Source: Branchinecta lynchi (lineage: Eukaryota; Arthropoda; Branchiopoda; Anostraca; Branchinectidae). From it: a DNA stretch of 64,000 nt. The DNA is taken from assembly GCA_023053575.1 (NCBI GenBank), contig JAKZAP010000013.1, positions 4,970,001 to 5,034,000 of the forward strand, written 5' to 3'. The notes under the pieces are model-generated. The model saw only the letters and a program-made list of their open reading frames with translations. It ran no database searches and was not told where the DNA came from. Shown here piece by piece: positions 1 to 10,900 of the stretch. Each line of letters opens with the position of its first letter. The first letter of the stretch is position 1. The translations under genes were made by a program, and so were the position numbers.

Positions 1-355
1 AAACTGGTTGAGACAGTTTGACCATAAGACGGACGAATTTTGCTTTCCATGTTCTCGACAATCAATGCTTTAAAGTTTGTTTCAGCGTCTTACCAATCGG
101 AATACCAAATACCAAGGTACATCAATTTATCACACGGATTAACTGTAATACCATGTAAAGCTACATTATCAACGGATAAGTCGCTATAATCATTAAAAAG
201 CGGCACTTCACATTTTTCTGTATTCATAGACAATCCTATTCCCCGATAATTTTGCAAAATATCCTAGAAGCAATTTTCAAGGCTAGATATAGTTCTACTT
301 ATGTTTAAAACATCATCTGCATAACACAGGGTAGATATGTCTAGTCCTTTATGAA
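1..355 (-). pseudogene. Degraded non-LTR retrotransposon reverse transcriptase fragment
   Basis: Read on the minus strand, this stretch encodes the catalytic core of a reverse transcriptase. The motif YADD lies at about 303-325, in the context DISTLCYADDVLNI, followed by the usual downstream region ending in KLMYLGI near position 110. An in-frame stop lies about 20 codons after YADD, and a frame change follows YLGI, after which PIGKTLKQTLKALI is read in another frame. The piece is cut by the window edge and has no intact 5' part. It is a dead LINE remnant of uncertain clade. Confidence 0.72.
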
Positions 356-520
356 TACAGCACGTTGGAAGGTTGGATTGGGCAGATGTTGTAGCGTTGT
401 TATATACAACAGGTGAAGTGATGGCAACCTGCTTAACCCCAATCCGGACTGGTAATTCATCAGATAGTACGGACTTCCCAGGTATTCTTATTTTTTTCAG
501 GGATTCTTATTTGTTTTCGT

Positions 521-526
521 TTTATT
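521..526 (-). terminator. Possible P450 poly(A) signal
   Basis: AATAAA on the minus strand, about 650 bases past the P450 stop codon. It is the first exact hexamer noticed downstream of that gene, but the distance is long and the assignment is tentative. Confidence 0.2.
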
Positions 527-814
527 GGATTCTTTGTTTTGGATTAAGTCTGTTTATCCAAACTTGATAAAAATTACTGGAGGAATGCATTCCTCTAAGA
601 TTGTTTCGCGTTCACTGCCATTTTGTAATTCGTTCCCTTAAAGGAACAGAAAACTTGACTCAAACCTGACTTGGGGAGCTAGCTGACATATCAAGAATGT
701 ACCCTGAGTCGATATTGAGAGTAATAAAAATTCTCGTTACGACCATTGCAGTTTCCGGGTAGTTTCCGAGAATTCGACTTTTGAGTTAGTACAAAAAAAA
801 GCAAAAGGTTTGCG

Positions 815-890
815 TGCCGGGAGTAGGAATCGAACGCACGACCTCTTGACTACTGTCCCGATACTGTGACCGAAACACAGCCAAAGGCGA
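815..890 (-). repeat. tRNA-like SINE head
   Basis: The minus strand holds a tRNA T-arm-like B box (GTGCGTTCGATTCC) and an acceptor-like end CCCGGCA, followed by a run of eight T that would act as a Pol III terminator. The 5' half does not fold into a clean D arm or anticodon arm, so this is more likely a tRNA-derived SINE or pseudo-tRNA than a working tRNA. Confidence 0.4.
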
Positions 891-1174
891 ACTTTTACAG
901 TACATAAGTGCATAATTACAGTGAATAAGGGGCAAGGGCCTGCCAGCTAGCTTTGGCAACACTAAGGAGGGGGTTTGAGATAACAAAGAAGGGGAGCCGT
1001 GTCGACAATAAGTCCCTGTATCTTTATCTAAGCCCCGCAGGTGGTTTGATCGTCGAAAGTTGCGTAGTCAAGTTTTCTGTGCCTTTAACTTCTGTCGTAT
1101 CGGGAGGCCCAATGTTACAAGCTTCACTTTCGGGCTAATCTCTATTTTCCGGCATCCCTGAGAGGAAAGAGAGC

Positions 1175-2535
1175 TTACTTCCTAGGTGTGATTTTCAGCT
1201 GGTAAGGCTTAGGACCCCGTACCAGGCTTGAATTCAGCTCAATAGTATGAGATACACCTTTCGGGAGTTCAAAATTGAATTCCTGTAGAAGGCTTGCGAC
1301 AAACAAAAAGAGTTCCATACGGGCAAGACTCTCTCCGATGCATACTCGTTTTCCCGAGGAAAATGGTATGAAAGCATCATGATGCTTCTTGCTGTCACTT
1401 AGAAAGTGTTCCGGATAGAACTCGTTAGGTTTTTCCCAGACGTTTGAGTCGTGGAGGACTGCGTGGAGATTGGATATTATCATTGCATCTTTTGGGAAGA
1501 AGAAGCCATTGAATTCACAGTCGGCAGTTACTCGATGTGCCACACCCATTGGAGTGATGGTGATATATCTCAAGGTCTCGTTGATGGCTGCATCTGTGTA
1601 TTGAAGCTTCGGCCTGTCCTCGATGGACGGACTGCGATCGCCAAGCAGCTCGTCAATTTCCTTGTGGATCTTTTTCTGAACCTCCGGATAAAGAGCCATC
1701 AGGAGGAAAAACCAGGTCAAAGTCGTCGCTGTCGTTTCTGATCCAGCGACGAGCAAATCCATGAGGACAATAGCAAGGTTGTTAACACCTTCTTCTCCGT
1801 AAAAAGGAGAGTCAGACTCGACCTTCTCTGCGCATTTCAGGTACATGCTGACCAGATCATCTTGTGAGTCTAGGTTCTGGTGCGAACGGATAGTCGCGAT
1901 GATGCTTTCTTTGACACCGTTGATAAGCGTACAGTCTTTGTCGAACTGCTTTTTTGCAGGTGGGTACAAGGCTCTCATTAGTTTAGTGTTAAAGAAGCTC
2001 AGAAGACTTGACCCCTGTACCGAGTCGGTCAGCTCTTTAAACCATGCCTGGCTTACCGAGTCGTCAACGTCGAAGCGTTCTCCCGTTGCGATTCTCCAAA
2101 GTGCATTGACGGTGGCATGGTTCATCATGTTGCGTAGTTCAGTAGGTGCTCCGTTCTTGTTCTTCAAGAATTTTGAGATTTCAACTATCTCCAGCTTGAT
2201 AGATTCTTCTAGAGTCGACTTTCCAAGACCAAGGTCTCTCAAGCTCCTGAGTACGAACCGCCTGATTTCTTTAAGTTGGGGACCATCGTTAAAGATGATG
2301 CCGCGCTTACTTTCTCCGTTTCTGGCTTTGATCAGGTCTGAGGTGGGCCGGCTGCAGAGACCATCCTCAGCGAAGGCTTTTCGGATGACGTCATGGTGGT
2401 TAAGAACAATTGCATGAATGGGGCCCATTTGGATAGTGAAGATTTTTCCATACCTCCTTCCTAACTTGTCAAAATTGTCTAGTAGGTCTCCGTAAATCAG
2501 TTGAACACTCCCAACGACAGGGAGAGCCCAAGGAC
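1175..2535 (-). CDS. Cytochrome P450, CYP2-like, large terminal exon
   Basis: A heme-thiolate monooxygenase, probably anchored in the ER, of unknown substrate. Numbering from the open frame at 2,584, it has the I-helix motif AGSETT (280-285), the K-helix ExxR as ETLR (336-339), PEHF in the place of PERF (391-394), and the heme loop FSSGKRVCIG with Cys415. The coding exon most likely starts at 2,535: a good acceptor (TCTCTATTCTAG) lies directly before GPWALPVVG, the usual end of the proline-rich hinge, and there is no ATG upstream in frame. A 5' exon with the membrane anchor and PPG is therefore missing; I could not find it. The exon gives 452 residues and ends in TAA. One oddity is that the C-helix Trp of the WxxxR motif is Leu (DGPQLKEIRRF). 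Family placement rests on motifs and general resemblance only. Confidence 0.88.
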
Positions 2536-2589
2536 CTAGAATAGAGACTATATTTAAAGTGCGGTTCAAAATTCTGCCTGACACAAAAT

Positions 2590-4240
2590 CACCCTGTCTT
2601 GTAGTTCGTCATCAGTACCAGCCAAGATTTCATCCATGAAATATTCTTGTCCTATATAGCAACCAATTTTGAACAAGACGAAAAATGAAAAAGACATTGA
2701 AGCTATTCTGAAGGATGAATTTGTTACAAGCCGAAATTTAAATTCATGGATACTTTATCGCTAGATATTTAATAAGGATTCATTAGGCTTGTGCAAGAAA
2801 ATTACGAGCTCTAGTGGTGCCGGACCGCATCCAGTTGGTAAGCGTAGAGGAAATGGCTGCTAAAATATTGATACATAGAGATATATTTTTTAGAGGTGTA
2901 TTGTAGACTTTTAAGCAGAAACAGGGCATTTTTATACCCTCTTTAATTTATATTTTCGATCCGTCCAGTTTATCTCCATCGGCATTTAACTGACACATTA
3001 GTTCAAAAACCTCAGAAGAAAATGTAAAAAGTAAAAATTGATCTTAAAGAGATAAGAGGCTCGATGTTGGGGTAAGGAGACCCGCTGTATCCGTTTGAAC
3101 TTTATTTTGTTGTCGGAGAATAAGTTTACTCGGAATCTGGCAAAAAACGGAAAATTATCTTAAGTTACTTCTCTGGAATCGATTAGACTTGTTATGGAGA
3201 CATCCCATAGCACTTTGCTCTACAATAGTCCTCCTAGTTATTCCCTCCCTCTATCGCCTACTTTTCTATATATCTCTTCGGTTTTCATCACCATCATCAG
3301 TTTCCCGGCATCGTGACAATAGGTCACTCGGTCTTTATCCACTAGCTCCAGTTAGCTGCTCGCTAATCCGAGGTCAGGCTTTGATCCATTTCATTCTAAG
3401 TATTTTGGCTACGGAATGAATCCGCAGCCAAGAGGAGTTCTCTTTCATCCTTGGTCGGAGCAAGACCTCAGTTACTCTGTATTATAATTTATGGTAAGGA
3501 CCAGTTTATATATTTAGTTAGGGACCCATTAGTGCTATATTATATGTGTCACACTCTTGTACACGATTTACATGAGATAAATTAACTATAGACGTTATGG
3601 TCCATCTCGGCTAGTAGGCCTCGGGCTTGACTGGATATGTGAATTCCAGCTTCGCTAGGATGTGTGAACCAGCTTGATTAGGGATTTCTGGATTGACTGC
3701 GGCTGAGCTATAGAATTCCCTGAGACTTTCCCTTGTCTCTTTTGTCCGGTTTCCTGACTGGTCCTGGGGCTAGTGGGCACCTACGGTGTCAGAATGTCTT
3801 CAGCCCACACCCCAGGAGCCTTATCTTCAATAAACCTCGCCTCCACTCGTCCATCCTCTCAACAAGGTGTAAGAACAGGGGTTGGAAACTTCCTCCACGT
3901 TCAACATCTTAACAATGGTGTTAGAAGTGGGATGTTTATTTTTGTAAGCCCTTATTTTCTCATAATAAGGAGGACCCACGTCCAAATTTTTTGTTCGTAG
4001 TCACGACAATAAAAAAAATTTCCACCCACCCGCCCTACCCTTTAATTTAGCAAAATAAAAATAACTCCCTTATTTATTTTATTTCATTTTTTTATGGTTC
4101 AGCTCGGTCAGTCCAGATCAAAAATGTAGGTTCAGGTTTTTCCATTTTTTGCTCTTTGATATTTCCGTCGGCTTTCTTCACATATGAAAATTATTTTATG
4201 TCGGGTTTATCCTTTTGTTTTTGTTTTCCCTTGTATAGTT
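2590..4240. other. No gene recognised
   Basis: AT-rich DNA upstream of the P450 exon, with short spurious frames. The P450 anchor exon should lie on the minus strand upstream of 2,536, but no convincing PPG-plus-donor exon was seen. Confidence 0.5.
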
Positions 4241-4244
4241 TTTT

Positions 4245-4800
4245 GGATTTTTCCGGTCGCAATTTGAGTGTGTGTCGCACCACTGACTGTGAATTTTCCT
4301 TCCTTCTTTCCTCCCACTTTTTTTTTTAAAGAATTTTCCGGTCTACATTGAGTGTGTGTCGCGCCACTGACTGTGAATTTTCGTTCCCCCTTTCCTCCTA
4401 CTTTTTTTTGTTTTAAGAATTTTCCGATCTACATGTGAGTGTGTTTCGCGCCACTGATTGAGAAATTTCTTGTCCCTCCCCCTTCCCTTTTAAGGATTTT
4501 TCCGGTCGTCATGTGAGTGTATTTCGCGCCACTGACCGCGAATTTTCTTTTCTCCTGCCCTCTTCGCCTTTTCAGGAATTTTGCAGTCTTCATGTGTGTG
4601 TGTGTGTCGCGCCACTGATTGCAGATTTTCTTTTCCCTGCCCCTTTCCCTTCCAGGATTTTTCCGGTCGTCGTTGTATGTGTATCGCCGCACTACAGATC
4701 GCGATTTGTCCATCCCTTCAGTATTTGTTATTGTCTACTTGTCGTCAAGTGAGTGTTTTTCGCGCCACAGACTGCAAATCGTCATCGCATCGGCAAAATA
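4245..4800. repeat. Minisatellite, about seven units of 75-90 bp
   Basis: Successive units share a core reading TTTTCCGGTC, then GAGTGTGTGTCGCGCCACTG, then a pyrimidine-rich spacer. Unit starts can be followed at about 4,250, 4,338, 4,425, 4,503, 4,585, 4,660 and 4,742. The unit near 4,590 has an expanded TG run. Overlapping open frames here are by-products of the repeat. Confidence 0.8.
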
Positions 4801-6360
4801 ATTTATTCACCGGTGTACATCATTGCGTCATTTCGCCGTGTCTATTTTAGATCAGTGCTCTCAACACTGACAATGCGTGCTTGCGGTACCATTGATAAAC
4901 TAGCACTTGCGTATGATTTCATTTTTCACATACCCGGAAACGTAATTTTGCCTGCGATTATTCCCAATTCCATGAGGATTATTTTGTTTAGTTCCCCGAC
5001 ATTATATTTTTTTTTTCATGAAGGCCATGGTTATTCGGAATAAAATCAACCTTTCTCGCCTTTTTTTTTCGACGTCGTCTTTATGGCACGATTTTCAAGC
5101 CCTATGGAGTGATACAGGGACGTCGTATTTCAATTTGTGGCATTTTTTCGGCTTATCTTTAATTTTTCATATTCCCCTATCGGCCAGTTTATTTTTTTGT
5201 TTGTTGGTGATCTGTTTGTATATTTTTCTTGCGGACATAGATACTCTCTCAAAAATGTACATCGCGCTTCATTCGTCGACTGGTTTCGGTCTAAATGTGT
5301 GTAGTAATTTGCCACATACGACGTTGTGTGCGTTTCGCCAGTCGTTCCCTCTGTCATCCCTCCCCCACCACCACATTTTTTGTGGCGTTGTCTTTTTTCT
5401 TGTCGTTGTTTTTTTTTTTTTTTTCTTTTTTTGTACTCCGTCACTAGGGGCTACACGCCCTCCATTGTTTCTTTTGACGGGTAAAGATTGATTGAATGCA
5501 ATTGCATACAAGCGTGACGTCACACCCATATGATCTATTTTACCTCGAAAATCGAAAAATTGTAGTTTATTCCTATCGTCGAGTATTTATTTTAATATAC
5601 ATGTATAGAGCCGAGTGGCCAGCGTGGCACCGGTGGCGTTTACAAAACGGACTAGGAACAATCAAATCCTATGTTGGTCGGGTTCTCAATTGCACGATGT
5701 CACTAAGTACGTCAAGACTGTATGGAATTCCAAAACTGTAACCTGTCCAGTGCACCCACGTAAGATACAGTAATAGCTTTGTTCCGGCAATTGTTAAACT
5801 GTTTAACGCTTCATTCACCGTTAAAAAGCCCACATGATTTTATGTTGGTTACCGTTTAGTATGGTGTAATTATTTTTATATTTGTGTACTGTTGTTTTGA
5901 TGCAAACCGAAATAGCAGTTGACTCGGCAGTTCCGCTTGGTTTTTTTCATCAGTTAGGAATCATGCCGTGAGTAAGATTCTTAATGAATAAACGATTCGA
6001 TACAATTAAGTCCACACCGGCGAAAATAGGACATTTGTCAGTCCTAAAAGGTTTCTTTGTCTAGCTGTTTTTGTCGTATAAAGGTAAGAAGACTGCTTTG
6101 TAAAATGACCCTGTACATTAATGGAACGATCGCGTTCTGTTGTAAAAAAAAAATGCATAAGTACTCTGTTCTGTCTGAGTAAAATCGTCTAATTCTAATT
6201 CAGGTTCAGAACCTGAACCTGAACCTAATAGAACTTATACAGGTGGTGTATATAAATTAAGAACATGTTATTATCAGAATACGATCCGATTTTCGATCAC
6301 TGTGGGTATTCCCGTCGTAGTCTAGGCTAGACGGGTAACGAGACAGAAAATAATGTTTGA
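4801..6360. other. No gene recognised; pyrimidine-rich tract
   Basis: Holds a long T-rich tract around 5,400-5,440 and scattered low-complexity sequence. No exon-like frame with splice sites and no paired terminal repeats were seen. Confidence 0.45.
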
Positions 6361-6409
6361 AGAGTTCGAGAAAGTATTTGTGCTGTTATGGGAAATAAGG
6401 ATTATATGA

Positions 6410-7040
6410 GTGCTGGGTGAAAGCTTCTGCGCTTTCCCAGGGAATGATTGTAAAAATGGTTGGTAAATTGTAAATAGACACAGAACTCAGAATTGTAAAA
6501 TAACCAACATATACACTTTTAACACGCACATTTTAATATTCGTTATTTTATTTGAATTTGCCTGTCGTTCAATCCGCATTCGTCTGTTTTTTAGTTACAT
6601 GTCATTGTATGTTTTATTGGTTCCGCATCGTTTTTCTGTTTCTATGAGCTGGATCTTATGATTTACTTTGATTGCGGAGTTCATAACTCAAATACCATGA
6701 CAAACTGTGCCAAATGTTGGTTGTACACTTGGTTTGGAATGGTCTGTGCCTAACGCCGGTTCCTTAACCCAATAAAATGTTTTGTAGATTTGATAGAAAT
6801 TCTGGAAAAAAAATCATTGAAATTCTGTCTAGTTGGTTGGGGTGCCCCGTATTTGGAAAAGGGCGTTAGGCATAAGCCCACCTAGCCTTATCCATTTGTG
6901 GCTGGATCCAACAAGAGTTGAAGCGCTGTTTTTTTCGCTGAGGACGGTTTGCCGGAAGTGCAACCGAAATATCCGAATTTATATTTATCCCTCGCACATC
7001 AGCCTAGAGGGATAATTAGCTGATCAAGAAAAACAAACAT
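6410..7040 (-). mobile_element. TIR element family F, copy 2 (diverged, with insert)
   Basis: Inverted relative of the element at 11,231-11,763. Shared blocks include the AGCTTCTGCGCTTTCCC end and the block around CTGAGGACGGTTTGCCGGAA, TTATCCCTC and TAGCTGATCAAGAAAAA. About 240 bp near 6,680-6,925 is absent from the other copy and looks like an insertion. Ends are approximate. Confidence 0.6.
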
Positions 7041-7410
7041 GAAAAATCAACGGTTCTCTATCTCTTTAGAAAGACAGAAAGGAATTTTCTAAATGATTTG
7101 GTTAAGTGGTTGGTTTGGGATAAGTAACGTACTTTCGGGATCTAGTATAGGACGAAAATCTGTATGATCAGACGGCCTGAATGAAGAAGCCCTATGAACA
7201 TTTCCCCTTCGGGATCCCATGGAAACATGTATGGTCTTGCTAGTGTAGACTTCAGAGGCTGTCTCCGTCTCTGATAAAACTTCGTTAGGCTTACGTTTGA
7301 TTCCCTTACTTTTGGTTTGCTTTATTTGGTTCGCTTATGGACAGATTCTGTTATATTATATTCGGTAATTGCTAACAATCTAAACAATTTGTAATATTAC
7401 AAGTGCGCTT

Positions 7411-7707
7411 ACCGATGAAAAATTTATCTCAAGATAGTACTATGAAGTAGTACGAAAAAGTAGCATTCAGTACTAACGATGCTACTACCTGCTTCTACTT
7501 CCCGTGTTACTGCATACTACTATATGCTACTATTAGCAAGACCGGATGCTACTATGGCAAGACAGGATGCTACTGGATACTACTACATAAGACTGGACCA
7601 GTCTGAGACACATTAAATCATAGTATTCTTTGCTATTACACAGTATTACATGCAACGTTTTCGTACTATTATGATACTACTACGCAGGCTACACATTTTT
7701 CATCGGG
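7411..7707 (+). mobile_element. MITE family G, copy 1
   Basis: Flanked by inverted ends: CCGATGAAAAATTTATCTCA on the left and the complementary TTTTTCATCGGG on the right. The interior is rich in repeated TACTACT and GATGCTACT words. A second, inverted copy lies at 30,099-30,363. No coding capacity. Confidence 0.75.
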
Positions 7708-8576
7708 TTGAGGTTCACTCACCTGGGGGATAGTTCTTTATTCGCCTTCGTAGCACAAATCTCACAGCTAGAATAAGCGTGACGCTCCATAAAATGTATG
7801 AAAACATGCCAGATTAGCTTCCAAATGACGACTGAGAGGAAGTTTTCTATCTTGTCCTTTATTGTAGTGTAAACTTTGCTGGTCATTGTCGTCTCTGATA
7901 ACGGTTTCGCTGGTACTATGTTTGTTTCGCATGCAGTGACACATCAAGTTTTATTTGATGTTTGTTACGATTAGATACACGTTTGCATCAGCTGTAACCT
8001 GGTTGCAACTGTTAATGTATTAAGTATTTCAGTTCTTCTCAAATTTTGTCGTTTCACATTTATTATTGGCTTCTCTCTGATTTTCTAATGACGCTCGAGC
8101 AACCTTGACGTTTAATAAAAAAGTATTCAACAAGTAGAAACAAGACCTAAGGTTTCGATGGGATCCCAAAAATAAGTATATGAAGAAGTATATATGCGTA
8201 TCAGCTCTGAAAATCAATGCCGTGCAATTTAAATATCAATAATGGGGTTGGCAGAGCTGATGTCCAGACCATGACGGACCTGCCTCCCTCTCCCCTATAG
8301 TTTGCTCTTTCTACAAGAGAGCAAAGTACGGTACATTTGTGGCAGTTGCTGTTTTGTAGTACCGTACACTCCTTGCAGCAATTCTGTGGTTAAATATTAA
8401 TAATAACATAATATACATAAAGTAAACAGGCTTTTTCCTCTACACCCTATGTTCCTCTACTACCATGTCACCACATGGCTGACGTTCATTGTCCTCTTCT
8501 GTTTCTATCTGATTCATAACTTCTGCGGTCACAACGCTTTCAAGAAGGCTCTCGATTTTAAAACAAAACCTTCCAA
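7708..8576. other. No gene recognised
   Basis: Mixed sequence without exon-like frames. Short frames here lack splice context and conserved motifs. Confidence 0.45.
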
Positions 8577-8978
8577 TAGTTTTGTTTTTGCAGATACCAT
8601 GGTATCTGTTACCACGGTAACTGGATCTGCAATTAGTCATTTTTGCAGTTACCGTGGTATCTGATATACGGTTGCTCTGCAAAAACGAGAATTCTCGAAA
8701 CTGCGCTTTTCGAAATCATCCCAAAAGAAAAACTGACATCCTGTCACATCACTAAGATCAAGTACCAAACTTCTTTCCCGTCAATTTGAAAAAAACTGAT
8801 GAGATTGAGACGACTTTTTCAGATACCACGATCAGTTAGTCGGACCGTGGTATCTGGATATCAGATACCACGATAATTGCCAAAACACCTTTTGATCGCG
8901 GTATCTTATACCACGATAACTGCAAAAATGACTTTAGGCCGTGGTATCAGATACCATTGTATCTGCAAAACGCAACTA
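8577..8978 (+). mobile_element. MITE family A, copy 1
   Basis: One of four copies (8.6, 19.8, 38.6 and 60.9 kb) whose ends read TAGTTGCGTTTTTGCAGATA with variation and whose interior repeats short palindromes such as ATACCATGGTAT and GATACCACGGTATC. The right end is GCAAAACGCAACTA. The flanking TA suggests a Tc1/mariner-type target. Non-coding. Confidence 0.8.
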
Positions 8979-9305
8979 ATATCTCTGACAACAGATTTTC
9001 TCTTCACGAAGTTTCCTTCTCTGGCCTCTAATGGCCGGGCCCCACTATGGTCACACCTAGTAATAACGCCGGTAATAAGGCCGTCTTACGGTAGAAATTG
9101 GGAAGAAAAGACGCTGAAAACGTAAGGTTGTCGAGATGGAAAAATCCATCTCCGCCATTTTGAAACGTATCTTTCGAGTGTTTGGACCAATCACAGACCA
9201 GAGTCGCTGATTTTAGCCAGTTTTGTTTACGTTTGAGTGATGATGGTGGTAATATATCTTGAATTTCTTCGTTCCAGGTTTGACCAGGATGAAACTTAAG
9301 AGTGG

Positions 9306-9584
9306 GGTTGCGTTCCCCAAACTTCACAGTTGTTAACAATCGTTAACTTTACTTCGGGGAGGAGCTAATTGTAGCTTTAACGATCGTTAACTTTTCCCAA
9401 TTCTGCAATTGTTAACTGTTTTGCAACGATGCTCCCCGACCATCGTTACAAAATAGTTAACAATCGTTAAGCTCTGCAACGAAAATTGTAGGTGGGCAGA
9501 GCTTAAATTTTGAAATCAGAAACGTGGAACGCAAAAAGTTAACAACTGTTAACAATTTGTTTCGGTAAGTCCCGGAACGCAACC
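9306..9584 (+). mobile_element. MITE family I, rich in GTTAAC words
   Basis: Ends GGTTGCGTTCC and GGAACGCAACC are inverted repeats. The interior holds at least eight near-palindromic GTTAAC or CGTTAAC words, for example AACAATCGTTAAC, so the element can fold in several ways. Single copy seen here; non-coding. Confidence 0.7.
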
Positions 9585-9789
9585 TGGGTAATAACCAAAT
9601 TAACGAACCAAATTACGTACAGGTGTGACTGAATGTGGCCCGGGCATAAGCATTGTCAGGTCTGTCACATTGTCAGGTCTGATGTTGTCATAATAATTAT
9701 GGCAGATCTCGTTGTTTCAATGGGATCACTGCGAAGGATATGTTACTGATTCAGCTAATAAAGTTGTTGCCTCTTTCGACCCTCATTAG

Positions 9790-9975
9790 TCCATAAGTAT
9801 TCCTTCGGCCCAAGCTGACTCCAAATTATGCTTGAAGGCGCCAAAATGGGTAAGGTAGCTGAGATATGTCCAGTGATAATTCTGCCCTTCTTGGCAAGAG
9901 TCCTGTTAAGGCTGTAATTAGAAAAATCAACCTACAAAAAGAGATATGAAGTTTCTGTCAACTTTGAAGCACAAC
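9790..9975 (+). repeat. Repeat family N, copy 1
   Basis: Shares the block TGCCCTTCTTGGCAAGAGTC and the neighbouring CAAGCTGACT segment with copies near 21.2 kb and 35.5 kb. The copy at 21,190-21,332 shows the terminal inverted repeat best. Confidence 0.6.
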
Positions 9976-10426
9976 TCTTACTAGAAATGATCTTTTCTAG
10001 AATAATGGTTCAGAAAAATCTTTTTCGAAACTACCATTATTTGTCACGTGAAATTAGCAATGTTCGTGTTAGCGTTTGTCCACTCTTTCGAACCCTCTCT
10101 GAAAACTGAACGTGTTGTGGTTAAAAAGTGGGAAATCAAACATCACAAACCATGTCTTCCAAAATGAAAAATAGCACTGTGAAGCTTCTCATGTCCTTAT
10201 GTGTGAAAGAGTATCGGAACTGTGATGCTTTCGGCCAAGTTTGTGTTGCTTGACTGGCAAAACTCGGTGCGGCCGAAAAAGCTCTAAAAAGATGTAGGAA
10301 CAAAACTTAACAATGGCAAAAGGCGGGTATTGCTGGAGAGGACCCTTGCCAAGAAGTGCCGAATTCATGAGCTCTTTCTCGGAAAACTCTATAATCCGTA
10401 CTAGGATTCCTTTTATAATAAATTTA

Positions 10427-10718
10427 GAGCGTACCCTACTTACCGTAATTACAACGCATGACGTCAAAGATCCTGCCTTCTTGGCGTGAAGGCTGGAACG
10501 CATTTTTTTAATTTTTCGGCAAAAATATCATGCCACGAGTTAATTGGGCCAATCACGCCAGAGACATCGTAGCTACCACGCTTACTACGCCCCGAGCGTA
10601 GCAAATAGTCATAGTTACTATTTCGAGTAGGTTGGAACGGTCAACGTAGTAACATTTCACGAGGTTAGAACGAAAATAGTAATTAACAGTTACTATTGTT
10701 AGAAGGGTGGAACACGCT
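10427..10718 (+). mobile_element. MITE family B, copy 1
   Basis: Terminal inverted repeats AGCGTGTTCCACCCT (here AGCGTACCCTACTT on the left, AGGGTGGAACACGCT on the right). The interior carries GTAGTTACTACGC-type and GTTACTATTTCGA blocks common to all copies. It ends about 66 bp before the first hig exon in the window. Confidence 0.8.
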
Positions 10719-10784
10719 AGAAGCCTACAGTGTTTGGCTTTTGACTAAATGTAGGCCACAGTGTTTGAGCGAACCATTTTTCAG

Positions 10785-10900
10785 GTTTCCGGATGGAACA
10801 GAAGTTGCATTCCACTGTGCTCTTGGCATTCTTGGCGAAAAAACAACATGGCGGATTGTTTGCGAGGACGGATCGTGGGTTGGCAAATCCTACTCGTGTG
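10785..10900 (+). CDS. hig: hig exon a: second part of a CCP domain
   Basis: Acceptor TTTTTCAG and donor GTAAGT. The first base completes a split codon; 38 codons follow, then G (phase 1). The peptide begins FPDGTEVAFHC and ends GKSYSC, with Cys at exon residues 11, 26 and 38 and the conserved Trp in EDGSW: Cys 2 to 4 of a CCP. Cys 1 must be in an upstream exon, not found in this window. Confidence 0.78.

Noticed and set aside
1845..2417. 190-codon plus-strand frame
   Set aside because: Antisense shadow of the P450 exon, whose motifs are unambiguous.
5018..5491. 157-codon plus-strand frame, hydrophobic
   Set aside because: Phe/Leu-rich only because of T-rich DNA; ends in a long T run and shows no domain.
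7440..7700. CRISPR-like array because of repeated TACTACT/GATGCTACT words
   Set aside because: Irregular spacing, no constant spacer length, inside a TIR-bounded MITE in a eukaryotic genome.
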